From Pogonophryne albipinna (taxonomy: Eukaryota > Chordata > Actinopteri > Perciformes > Artedidraconidae), in NCBI GenBank assembly GCA_028583405.1, contig CM053256.1, positions 3,776,424 through 3,840,423 on the forward strand: a stretch of 64,000 bases of DNA, in the 5' to 3' direction. A model generated the notes under the pieces. The model was not told the origin of the DNA, ran no database searches, and was given only the letters and a program-made list of their open reading frames with translations. Positions 27,577 to 43,213 of this stretch are shown here, piece after piece. Position numbers and translations under genes: made by a program. The number at the start of each line of letters is the position of its first letter. The stretch's first letter is position 1.

Positions 27577-27777
27577 CAGTGGGACAAAAAATGATTTAGT
27601 CAGCCACCAATTGTGCAAGTTCTCCCACTTAAAAAGATTGAGAGAGGCCTGTAATTTTCATCCTAGGTATACTTCAACTATGAGAGACAGAATGAGAAAA
27701 AAAAAATCAGAAAATCACATTGTCTGATTTTTAAAGAATTTATTTGCAAATTATGGTGGAAAATAAGTATTTGGTCA
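27577..27777 (+). repeat. left inverted repeat of the Tc1-like element
   Basis: About 201 bp correspond to the complement of 28741-28935. Matched words include AGTCAGCCACCAATTG, AGAGGCCTGTAATTTTCATC and AAATAAGTATTTGGTCA. Differences are scattered substitutions and small indels. Confidence 0.92.
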
Positions 27778-27793
27778 ATAACAAAAGTTCATC

Positions 27794-28725
<932 letters not shown>

Positions 28726-28740
28726 AGTGGAGTTTGTAGG

Positions 28741-28935
28741 TGACCAAATACTTATTTTACCGAGGAATTATTAATTCATTAAAAATCCTACAATGTGATT
28801 TCCTGGATTCTTTCCCACCATTCTGTCTCTCATAGTTGAGGTATACCTAGGATGAAAATTACAGGCCTCTCTCATCTTTTTAAGTGGGATAACTTGCACA
28901 ATTGGTGGCTGACTAAATACTTTTTTGCCCCACTG
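28741..28935 (-). repeat. right inverted repeat of the Tc1-like element
   Basis: About 195 bp, the complement of the left arm, ending in CCCCACTG immediately before the TA duplication. Confidence 0.92.
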
Positions 28936-28937
28936 TA

Positions 28938-29200
28938 CCTGCACACCTGATCCTAATTCCACCATCAAGCCACACCTGTCTCTCATCAACTCCACTCAGT
29001 ATAAAACCTGGCCAACCCAAAAACAACAGTCCTCGCCATATTCTCTTGAATGCTACCGTTGTGAGCTGCCATTGTTTTGTCTGCCTGTTCATGACTGCTA
29101 CCTGTTTTGCATGTATCCCCTTTTTCTAAACATTTACCTCTTTGTGACCTTACCTTCTCTGCCTACAAGTCCTGCTTAAGAGTCTGCACTGCGCTTTCCA
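28938..29200 (+). repeat. possible retroelement-derived repeat with promoter-like sequence
   Basis: A CACACCTG...CTCATCAACTCCACTCAG stretch is followed by TATAAAACCTGGCC and, after a further 150 bp, a CTGCCTACAAGTCC segment. This layout resembles moderately repeated teleost sequences derived from retroelement 5' ends or LTRs. No coding part, terminal repeat or duplication was found, and the Tc1 element seems to have inserted next to or inside it. Weakly supported. Confidence 0.3.
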
Positions 29201-32200
29201 CAACTTTAACACGCTGCAAAAAGACCCAAAATAGCTGTTGCTTTGGGAGAGGACTGTGCATCAAGGCTTTGAGAACTGACTGAAATGAAATCATTATTTG
29301 ATTAAATGTTTCGTGAAATGTTGATAACAAATGTATAACTGTATTAAGGCACAGGTTAGGTGTTGTTACCTCTGTAAAGACAACATTAAACAATGATGGC
29401 ATATGTTTTAAGATTATTACAAGGCCTTTCTTTATAAAAAATCCTTAATTGTAAGGCCTTGATAGTGTTAAGTATTGTTAATGTATTAGATTCAAAACTC
29501 CGATATTGTTCATAGAACTCTCAGAGAACTATTTCAAACATTAGCCACACCTAACAAGGTTCATTTTTCGGGCAAGAATAGCCCTGACAACCACCAAAGT
29601 GAACAAAAAAAAACAAGTCAACTATTTTTCTCAATAACATATTCCTATGAGATAAGAACAAGTGTGCTAAGTCATCACAAGGTACATTGTTACCCTTCAG
29701 CGTTGCCTCATTGTATTACGACCTTTACACCGTGTTTAAAAACAACTCTACTCTCTTTCCCATCAGCACAGCCGTACACTGAGCACATCTCTCAGCACTC
29801 ATCTAATTATGGGGGTCATTCAGCACTGCAGACGGAAGAGAAAAACTTGACAGATTTGCATTCATGTCATGAGTGGAGTTCAGATCATTTGCAAAGCCAT
29901 CAACTGGATGTCCTTTCATATCCTAAGTCTCTGCTGTCCTATCACTCCTACACGCTAGGGATCTTAATGATGGCTCTCTTATTTGCAGTTATTTCAGGAA
30001 ATTCAATGACTTGCTTGCCGGGGTCATGAGCAAAATGAACAAGACAAGCATCTTTGAAGATTATGATAATGGAAAAGGAGGGCAAAATTGGAATTGTTTT
30101 AAAATTCACCCGCATGTTCCACATCTTATTATCCTTCCACTTGGCAGCCACCCATTTTGAAAAGCGTGATAAAAATACACATTAGATACATTCACTGCTA
30201 TTTCTATGGAACAGAGCTTTTTATGGCATGTAAAGTTTGCAGTTTGTGCATGAGAAAAATAAGCAGTCTTTAAGCAAAACCTAAAGGACACGAATAGGAG
30301 ATCTACTGGGAAGATGAATGTTAGTCCATCCACAAAATAGTCATTAGGATTCATTCAGCTCAGTAGATGAAAAACAGTTCCATATCATATAATTTACTCT
30401 GGTTTTTGACACTCAACGCCACAGACGCCCTTAGTGAGAACAAAATTGAAACCTTCAGTTTTTGGTGGGAGAATAGCAACTCAGTGCTTGAAACAGCACC
30501 GAACTAAGGACCAGATGGCGCAGACTGAAACATACTTTAAGAGGGAGGATGTTGTTTCAAACGACAAACTCATGCAAATCAGTTCCACAGTGAGGCTGTT
30601 GACTCATGCAATTTCACAGTGTTTACCAATAACAAATTGGAATGGAACATTAATAGTTCTTTTGGAGCAAAACCCCGGATAAGTCTAAATATTCAGAGGA
30701 ATACATTATTAAAAGCTGACCTCAGAACTGAAATGCTACATTAGCGAATTATGAAAGGTTTTGAAGGTGCCTTGCATAAACGACTGGCAAGAAAAGGACA
30801 CAGTGACCTCATAAAAATAGACCCACATTAAGAAAAAGTCAGTAATGGCCTTTGATCTTTGAGAGCTTAACAAGTAGTGACTAAAACATTTGCAATTACA
30901 TCAGCTGAGCAGCCTCTGAGGCCACATGTTCAGTAGTGTCACCAGCAGTCTGCCTCCCACAAAATTATTCATCTTATTCTGAACCTGCTGCTTCTGAGGT
31001 TTTCTCTTCCAGCCACTAATTATAATTACACAGAGTCCAGAGTTTGTATACTTTTGACATCGTTTTTTGGAGGAAACAGAGATTTTCATGTAAGTCAGAA
31101 TAGCCAGAAACAAGGCACATGGGTATTGTGGGCTGAATGGTTGATCGAGATCAAGCCAAAGCATGTGCTTGTATGCTAAGACTATGTTTACTAAATGTTT
31201 CACAACCACCCTCCTTCTCTGTCCTGTTTTCCCATTGTGGACATCTGGAGTGCAGCACTAGCTAAAGGAGTTTGGAAGGACACAGCAGACTGCGGGGAAA
31301 GACAGCTAGGTGTACAGTGTGCGGGGGCGTGAGGCAACCAGGTGCTGTGAAGTGTGAGGCTCGGCCCTCCCAGCTGATGATCAAAGACGGCCATAACTGC
31401 CACTGATGACCGTGGCTGCTGGCCAGACCAAATGTGGACTGTGATGTCAGCACTGATGAGCCGTATCGAGGCAATGCCAGCTAGAAAAATACTATCATTG
31501 CTGGCACCACAACAATGCAGTGGATCCACACAGAAAAAAAATGAAATAATGCTTAATCAATTAATCCCTTTGTCTGCTTTTATTAAGCTTGAGTTTGCTC
31601 TTTTAGTCTGTAATGACTGGTCTTTGGTCTTTTGGCTGGGGATTACTCAGGAGATTGCAGTTGGATAGAGAAAGAATATGTCCCTCTAGCCAGCCAGCCA
31701 AGATAATGTTAATGATGTCTTGTGGGATCCTCCACTAGGAGGACTCTTGATCTAGATCCAGGGGGATCCACCGTGACTTTTTGCATCACTGAAGAGCACA
31801 TGATAACTCCTATTATTTCCTCTTTAATAGAATTAAACTCTTGATAAAAATCCTTTCTATAGGACAACGAGTTATGTGAGCATGGGTCCTCTTGGGTACG
31901 CAGAGAGAGGACCTTTCCCATTTACATTGAGTGCTTTGTCAGATGGATCTTATAGAAGATAGAAGAATAGAAGAAGAACAAAACTGTTTGACTGAATGGG
32001 GGATAGATGTCATGGTGTCCCAGTTGTCTGTTGTGAAAAAGCACCCCTGTAGACCACATAAGAAAGGCCATTCATTGCATCGATGAACCTGGAAATTATC
32101 TGTTTTTAATGCCTTCACATGAAGGAAAACTATATAACATCAGGCCATAAAACAGAACCAGATTGCTTTTCAGTCTGTACTTTGTTGTGCCTTGTGTTGA

Positions 32201-32563
32201 AGATGAGCGTTGAGGGTGAATATGAACTACAGCAATTACGTATTTAAAACACAAGTCAAAAGCATGGAAACTAAAATAAAAACAAATAATTTAAGAGAGG
32301 TGAGTTCACAATATCACCTTGTCTTTAAAATATCATAGAAGCCAGAGTTGAATTGTTGTCCATAGAAAACAGATATGGATGGAAATGTTTTTGGATCATG
32401 TTATCCCATTACTGAGATGCACTGAGTGTCCTCCATAACCCTACAACCTCTGACCATTACAATTCCATTAGTAAAGTCAGCATTTCATGCAGTATTCATT
32501 CGACATAAAGATGTATTGACAGCAATGCCCTATACTCCGTGTGCAGCCTGCCCTGCACTATGG
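29201..32563. other. non-coding stretch, no gene seen
   Basis: No recognisable exon, RNA gene or mobile element. Open frames in this part have no domain signature. Confidence 0.45.
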
Positions 32564-33071
32564 GCAAATAATGCCTCAAAACGATGCAGAGAAACTAGTC
32601 CATGCATTTGTTACTTCAAGGCTGGATTATTGTAACTCTTTATTATCAGGGTGTACCAAGAAGTCAGTCAAGTCGCTTCAGCTGATTCAAAATGCTGCAG
32701 CTCGTGTACTAACCAGAGTTAGGAAAAGGGACCACATTACTCCTGTTCTGGCTGCCTTACACTGGCTCCCTATAGAACACAGGATAGAATTTAAAATTCT
32801 TCTTCTCGCCTACAAAGCCCTTAATGGGCAGGCGCCATCTTACCTTAAAGAACTCATTATACCCTACTGTCCTATTAGGGCATTGCGTTCCAAGAATGCA
32901 GGGTTGTTGGTTGTTCCTAGAGTCTCTAAAAGTACAATGGGAGCCAGAGCCTTTTCTTATCAAGCTCCACATTTGTGGAATCAGCTTCCAGTTTGTGTTC
33001 GGGCGGCAGACACCCTATCCGTTTTTAAGAGTGCGCTTAAGAACTTCCTTTTTGATAAAGCTTATAGTTAG
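32564..33071 (+). pseudogene. C-terminal part of L2 reverse transcriptase
   Basis: The readable protein contains [19 protein letters not shown], then [28 protein letters not shown] and [15 protein letters not shown], and ends FLFDKAYS with TAG. These blocks lie downstream of the catalytic YADD palm in L2-clade ORF2 proteins, in the thumb and C-terminal region. Everything upstream, including the endonuclease and RT active site, is lost to 5' truncation. The remaining frame is intact, which suggests a relatively young copy. A start at 32541 is a chance ATG. Confidence 0.85.
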
Positions 33072-33111
33072 GGCTGATTAGATTCAGCCCCTAGTTTTGC
33101 TGATATAGGCT

Positions 33112-33344
33112 TAGTGGGCGGTGGTGGCGAAGTCGATAGGGACTTGGCTTGGCAACTGGAAGGTCACCAGTTCAAGTCCCGGAAAGACCAAGTGCTACCG
33201 AGGTGTTACTGAGCAAGGCACCATTCCCTACACTGCTCCCCGGGCGCCATTCAAAATGGCAGCACACTGCTCCTAACACAGGATCGGTCAAATGCAGAGA
33301 AACAATTTCCCCACGGGGATTAATAAAGTATATCAATCAATAGT
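33112..33344 (+). mobile_element. tRNA-derived SINE inserted in L2 copy B
   Basis: The SINE (about 33116-33340) has RNA polymerase III promoter boxes in the expected order. An A-box-like TGGCGAAGTCG lies at 33125-33135 and a B box AGTTCAAGTCC at 33169-33179. A body follows with the ACTGAGCAAGGCACC motif common in fish SINEs, and a tail CGGGGATTAATAAAGTATATCAATCAA. TAGT occurs directly on both sides (33112-33115 and 33341-33344) as a possible short target duplication. Because it splits the LINE UTR, it inserted after copy B. Confidence 0.75.
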
Positions 33345-33893
33345 TTGTCAAGGGACATCTTACTTCTTCCTTCTCTCTGTCTATACCTGTGTACTCTCAT
33401 GTTCCGATTAACCCAGCTTCCCCAAATTTCTTTCTTTTTGGTGTCTATATACACCGGGATCCGGAGTCATGGATGATCCTGCGGTCCTGTGTCCTGCATC
33501 GCGAGCCCTGGATCTTGAGTCGTGGCTGTGGTCCTGGATCATAGGTCCTGGATGGATATCCTCGTGGATTCATCTTCCTATTATACACACATGCATTTCC
33601 AAACATTTGGACTACCTATGTTGCAAATGTATTATCTTTTCAATTTACACACGGCATCTATTGCACGTCTGTCCGTCCTGGGAGAGGGATCCCTCCTCTG
33701 TTGCTCTCCCTGAGGTTTCTCCCATTTTTCCCTTTAAACTGTGGGTTTTCTCCGGAAGTTTTTCCTTGTACGATGTGAGGGTCTAAGGACGTATTGTCAT
33801 ACTGATATTCTATACACACTGTGAAGACCACTGAGACAAATGTAACATTTGTGATATTGGGCTATTTAAATAAACATTGATTGATTGATTGAA

Positions 33894-36800
33894 TGAATGC
33901 ACCATGTCTTAAAGCCAAGCCTGGGTGTACTCCATTGTCACGGATGACACTCCAAAAAGAGGGAACTCCCCCACTCCCCTGCATCAATGCTGTGAAAATC
34001 TCCACCATACAGTCATCCACTGCTGGGAAATCAACGTGACTCCTAGTAGCTACCCTGTCTTTTCAACTCTTTTTTCACTTGTGTGGTTTGAGCAGGCCTA
34101 ATTAACTTTTTGTTACAAAGGGCTTTACCGCCTTTGCTGCTGGGCCTTATTGGGTGTGCTTGTGGCAAGATAGTACGAGCTGAATGTCACGCTCTCCTTG
34201 GGCCGATCAATCCAGGCGATCAGATATCAGACACCTGAGGGATGGCTCTAGCCTCAGATCACTCACGCGCATACGCACACAGGCATGCATACAAACGCAA
34301 TTGAAACACAATGTCGGGCACTTTGCAGGCACGCAAACAATCACACACATGCACTAAACCACGGCTGGGGCCAAGGGCGAGAGCTCGTCCGCAGACAGAC
34401 GTGCTGAGCCGAAAGCTTGTGCAAAACATTTTGTCTTTCTTCTATTTCAGCCATATTAATATCTGCATGTCAGCTTGATGAGATGACTCCCGTGTTGATA
34501 GGACCCTCTGTTCAACGCAATTGCTCCACTTGTCACATGCTTACTGAGTGAAAATTGCATACCTTGCTCAAGGTCACAGACAGTGGTTCTCCCCGGGGGG
34601 GGGGGGGGGGGGGAGAAGGAACCAGACGGGCAACTCCCTCTGTTCACATTTCGACACCTTTGCTCGATTTCTAATTACCTTTGTGAGAGGTTGTGGCCTG
34701 TGGCGGGAATGTAGTGCTGACAACAACAGCCATTTTGTATTTGCCTGTATAAGTCATTCAAAAAACAATCAGCGATGATAAACATGCAGTTTGCCCTCCC
34801 TGGGAGTGTTGATGACAATAATTCTGTTTGTAGATCATCTGCCTCTAACCTAGAGGGATGACAACGACTCCCTCATGTAAACCTATGAAGGGATGTTGCT
34901 TACAAAGTCAGGATGAACTATAGACATTGCTCAGAATTCTCACTAGGCTCTTGGATGTTGTAAGAAGAATAAATGCTTCATTCGTCTAAATAACAGCATT
35001 GTTATCCTTCCAACCATTGCTCCTATCCATCATCAGTGGTTCTCATTTTTCTGCCTACCAAGCTCAATCAATACGGTCAGAAATAATACACTACTCTCTC
35101 TTGCCTCTGTATCTGTCTTATGATCCCCCTTGACTATTCCTTTTGTTCCCCAACCAACTCTCATTTGGTTACTCTCCACCAAGGCTAACAAAAGTCTTCA
35201 GTGTTTCCGTCATCAGCAACGTATTTCCCTTGACACTCCCCTGACTTCTCGTCTCCATTACAACAAATGCTCCTATTATATTCCCAATGTCTTTCATTCT
35301 CCCCATTCTCCACTCCCTTTATTTCTCCTTTTCCTCCCACTCAGTTTTGTTGAGATGTAGGGGAGTTGACGGGACCCCAGCCGTTCTCTGTGGCGTGTCC
35401 ACGACCCCTCTTAGCGGCAAAGGAAGGCTACGGTACAGGCTTCGGTCTCCCACTGAGCTGCAGCACTAATCCGCCTGGGGAATCACATCAAATAGAATTG
35501 CCCTTATGTGTCATTTGTATAAAATAAAACAGAAGCATGGCTAGGCTAACAATCCTTGCAGATGTACTTCCTGTCGGAGATTCACTGTCATTATATGGCG
35601 TAGCGGACTGCAACTACAATTCCTGGGAGAATTCCTCCATGAGTCACCATCGATGACGCATTTGTTGGACAGCGCTCCACAAACACAATTAGACGAGCTC
35701 TTAAAACAGATTAAGCGTTAATTTGCCTGATAATTTTGCGGCCAGGGAAGCACTGGTGAGTAACAAGCGCTCCAGTGGCATAGGCTGCTAAATCAATCCC
35801 AATCTGAGCATGTCCATTTACTCTCCTCTCACTGCACTGCCAACATATTGAGCAAGCCTCTTCCTGGATACTGGAGTAATCCAATCAAAATGCATCATGG
35901 GGAAAGCATTATGGTCTCATTTGTACAGCTGCAACGCATTCACTTCGAGGAAATATGCGGGAATCAATAACTCAAAACCCTGCCCTCTCTCAGCCTGTCC
36001 TTTTTAAGAAGTTCAAATTAGGTTTGTAGAGGAAATCAAAGTTGTGTTTTTACTCTCACAGCTGAACAAAAAGGCTACTGCTTACAACAACAATAAAAAG
36101 GTTGTATCGTTAAATCGGAGCTTGAGATTTTGTTGCGCAGTTAAACTGGTACAAAATGAAAAGATAGGCAGAAGACAGTCGTGGAGTGCTCGGGAGATGC
36201 ACCATTTTCGCTTTCTCTCGTTCCCTTTCTAAAGTGAAATTTGCTTAGGAATTCAATCAGCTTTGGAGAGCTAAAGCTGTATGTGATCCAGCTCCGCCTT
36301 GGTAGGCTACCATGTGAAAAGAAAAGCAAACATACGAAAAAACGATCAGAGGAATAAAAGAAGACATTCAACCTAACGGCAGCAGAGTGTAAACATAATG
36401 CAATGCCATTTTTAAAAAAGCCACCGGTGTCCCAGCTTCATGCACCTAAATCACTCATTCATCAAATAGAGACAAAATTAAACCTACAAAACTTTTTTAA
36501 GACCATGTTTTCTTGCCATCTGGCACAAGTGATTCAATCTCTGTTACACCTTTATGCTGTTGGCTGAACACAAGCGAGTGCTGCGGTATTGATCCAGTCG
36601 TATTCCCCTTTTATTATCTCTTCTCCCATCCAAAGACAGCTTTCCGCTTTGATAGAACCAGTGTTGTAGAAAAACATAAATTCTCAAGCCCATTTGCTGT
36701 GAGGGGGCGGATAAATGGATGTGAAATCAAGCCATGAAAAGCCAACATGGCATGGTGGGGAATTTTATCCTGAGCTCATTAGGAAAAGCATGTTTCCTCA

Positions 36801-39682
36801 TTCGTGCATCGTAATGTTTCATAATATTTTGTTACGAAAATGTCTTCTCTCTGCCTCCCACTTTTTCATGAATGCTTTTTAATTTGGAATGTTTGTTTGG
36901 GCTTTTGTTCTGCAGATATTCCTTGGCACAGTAGCCGTGGGAGAAATCAAGCCTGGCTTCAGCTTGTCAACCCAACAGTGGGCCATAGAGGAGGTGAGGA
37001 AGAGGGCCCCGAAGCCTCTCCGCGCTTTCTGACAATAGGGCAGCTGTGTGTGAGGAAGACCAGAGTAAATAGGGCTGTGTGGAGTCACAGAGCTGCCCTG
37101 ATCGAAGGCGTCTCTCTCTGTTTGCTGTCACAGTTTCTAACGTCCTCTTTGTTGCTGCTTTGCCCAGTACGCCTGTCTGACTGACTGGCAGAGTAACTGG
37201 ACTAATAATCCAGTGAACGGAGGATATAGCCCCAAAAGAAAAGGCTGAAAGTACTGCCTGCAACACTATTAAATACAAACAGTTTTTATGTGAGTCTGTA
37301 GGTGCATCAGGTTAGAATTCATTACCCCCGCTACCCATGTAGGCTTTAAGATCCCCTGTTGTCTTTTAAGTTTAGAGAAGAAGCTTCACAGGTAGCGATG
37401 GTCCAGCAGGCAAACAGTGCCTGTTGTTTTCACACAATGTACCCCCACCGTGCTCACCAGCCTCTTTCCTCTCCTGCCTGTATGTCTGTCTGAGAGAACT
37501 GCACACGTGGAGAAAGGGCCCTGAGGTGCATTGTTCCAACAGGTATGCTAAAAAGATTCACTAGAAGGAGGAATTCTCTCTTAGCTTTCTTTCGTTGTGG
37601 ATGTGCCACGCCTCAGGGGACTGCTATGCATATATTACATTACTGCACATGGTTGAGGAATATGTATCTGTTTTTGCATCCGTAAGTGTATGCAATGCTT
37701 TACGTTGCATACCCTCAAAGGAACATATTCTTGCAATGATGCTCCGAGCACCTGATGTTCTACCTGCATATGTTTCATCTCCTCCTCCTTATGTATTTTC
37801 CCCCCAGATCTGCAGGCTATCTCCTATTAGGAGAGCTACACTGCCCCCCCCACTGCAGCGTGGGCCGAGTGTGCACATCGTGCCCTCTTTCCCACATGAG
37901 GGGATCACAGCGAGGTGTTGCGTGACTGCTCATGATTGAGCCTTCTTTAGCTAACAGGTGCTATTATCTCTGTAAACCTTCGCCGGCGCCGAGCACTCAA
38001 AGTCCCCACAAAATGTCTTAAAGAAATTATTATGAATTATCTGATCACAAAGAGAGGCACAGCGTGAAATCCCAGACTGAACGATCATTGAAAACGGGTT
38101 TTTGGACGTTAGGATAAGAGCAAAGAAGACGACATGCGATTTCCTAGATGTATGTAGGCTAATCCTTGTGATTTCCAGAACTGTACTAATTGTCTAAAGA
38201 CATGAAATTGACACTGCATTATGATGAATCAGGTAGCCCAGCTTTTAAATGCCATTTTCCTTGAATGAGGACGAGTGTTTGCTCCCGACTGGCTCCTTAA
38301 AGAGCCCAGAAATAACCCAGAACCCTCTTCATTTATCAGGACGATAAGTCTCCATTGGCTAATCATTTTGAGAAAAGAGGACCCTCGATTCTTTTTACAA
38401 GAAATGAGACTAGCTCGGTTACCTGGACAGCGTTTAAGAGCCCCCTCTCTCCCCGTCTGTCTCCTTATCGCTCTCTCCACTTCTCTACAATATCCTCCTC
38501 CAGGTTCTCCCTCAGCTTCCCTCCCTCCAAATCACAGTCTTTGCACCTGTAACCCCTGGGTGAGAGATGATTACACCTTCCTCAGCAGAAATTGAACTGA
38601 GAGCTGGGCCCTGACCCCACTCAAACCTCTCCCTCCCCCCCACCTTGATCACCTGAAAAAAACAAAACAAGAGCCCTTAATCATAGGTGTACACACGCAG
38701 AACAGTAAATGGGACAAACATTCGCAACATGAGGTACATATAAGTTAGCCATCATGTCCTTTCATCTTCTCGGACATACACCTGAGATGAGCACACCAAA
38801 ACTGTTTATAGCTAGCAGGACAGTGAACCAAAGGCAGCAATTTGTAATTCCCTTATCCCTACGGCTAAATGACAGTTAGCCAATATGTTTCTCGTCTTGC
38901 TATATCTCCTAGAGTCGGCAACAAACTAATTTCCCTCACTAGAAAGCATCACAAAGACTTTGTTGAGCGAGCGGAGACAGAGAAGGAGAGAAGTAAGAAT
39001 AAACAGCAACGAAAGATAGCGGTTGAAGGCGTTATAAAAAAAACTGGGGGAAAGATGTGATGGATTGAAAAGAAGGGGAAGGGCTGTTGCTAGTGAGACG
39101 AGATAGCGTTAAGGTGGTGGGAGGCTAGGGGGGAGAGGATGAGGATGGGGGACACTGAGAAAGCGACACACCTTCCGGGCTTATTTACACGTAGCTGCCA
39201 GTATGACAGGTAATTTGGGCAAATTCTCCACAGAGCCTGCAGCAGACGGCGGGGGGATAAAGAGGAAAGGAGAGAGCAATAAGGGAGAAAAAAGGGAAGG
39301 GGGGAGAAGCAAAGAGCGGGACGTGCGCAGACTACCTGACACGGCCTGAGTTAGGTCTGAGAGCGAGACACCAAATGGGTTTCCAGATTCCAATCAGAGG
39401 AGAGGGGTGGGATAGGAGGTGGGGGAGGAGAGATGGAGAAGGAGGCGGGTGAAACAGGGGCGGAAGTCATCCCGCTGACAGAGTTTGATCATTTTATTTA
39501 TCTGCAGCAGGGAAGAGATATCAAAAACACTTTTGAATTCAATTTCTCTTTTCCTGTTGAGACTGAAAGATCAAGCAGAAGGCAGGAACGGATGAGGCAA
39601 AAGAAAAGAGAGGGGGAGAAAATACATATCTAGATCTCCCGATTTATTCATACTCTGATTTATTCACTTGTTTGTCTTACTC

Positions 39683-39683
<1 letters not shown>
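33894..39683. other. non-coding stretch with low-complexity tracts
   Basis: No exon is recognised. A run of 19 G lies at 34595-34613. Strongly purine-rich sequence occurs at about 38960-39060 and 39090-39440. Frames of about 100 codons in 36.8-37.3 kb lack domain features and are not called. Confidence 0.45.
34595..34613 (+). repeat. (G)19 homopolymer
   Basis: Nineteen consecutive G preceded by CCCC. It could form a G-quadruplex and is a likely site of sequencing-length error. Confidence 0.95.
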
Positions 39684-42708
<3,025 letters not shown>

Positions 42709-43213
42709 GATATCAGGGTATATGCAGGAATCCTGACGTCAAATGTAATACCTTTTATGACCTTTTTTAAGACCACTTTGAGTTTTAACCAGGAGAGACA
42801 CACTTTACCTCACATTTGATATAAACAGTATTGATTGTCCTTCCTCCTTATCCTCCAACCATTTGGACGCAGACTTGCATTTCCCCATAATGATGTTGTT
42901 TAACAACCGGGGTAAACGGGCCTTTGCGCGCTATCAAGCAGTGAGCGTGCGATGTCCTGTTCAGATGATGTCAAATCCAACGGGATGCCGTAAACAAACT
43001 ACACAGAATCACACTACACACCTACGCAATGATTACATTCAGGCACACTGTAGAATACAACCTTTTTGGACAATTCATATACTTATTGAAAACAAGATAC
43101 AAAATGTAATACCTTGGAAGATGCAGTTTGATACTTTTTAATTCCCTTAATTTTTTATAAATTGATTTATCAACTTTTAATACTTTTTAAGACCCCGCGG
43201 ACACCCTGGATAT
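42709..43213. mobile_element. unclassified TIR element (MITE-like) with 5-bp GATAT duplication
   Basis: A 495-bp element (42714-43208) is bounded by GATAT on both sides (42709-42713 and 43209-43213). Its ends are imperfect inverted repeats: left CAGGGTATATGCAGG, right complement CAGGGTGTCCGCGGG, 11 of 15 identical. Next to each end are AATACC/TTTTTAAGACC words, and AAATGTAATACCTT occurs near both ends in direct orientation. No transposase is present. The CAGGGTGTC...AAGTATTAAA pattern resembles an abundant fish repeat. A 5-bp duplication does not fit hAT (8 bp), Tc1 (2 bp) or Harbinger (3 bp), so the superfamily is left open. Confidence 0.65.

Larger units (their letters stand above)
32564..33893 (+). 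mobile_element. L2-clade LINE, 5'-truncated (copy B), interrupted by a SINE
   Basis: Copy B starts inside the reverse-transcriptase C-terminal region near 32564, keeps an open frame to 33071, then a 3' UTR. It ends in TATTGGGCTATTTAAATAAA plus (CATTGATTG)n. It is the same family and orientation as copy A, 7.4 kb to the left. A 225-bp tRNA-derived SINE splits the 3' UTR at 33116-33340. Confidence 0.87.

Noticed and set aside
36840..37278. Overlapping frames of 100-114 codons on both strands
   Set aside because: No domain, no signal peptide with splice context, no codon pattern distinguishing either strand; most likely chance.
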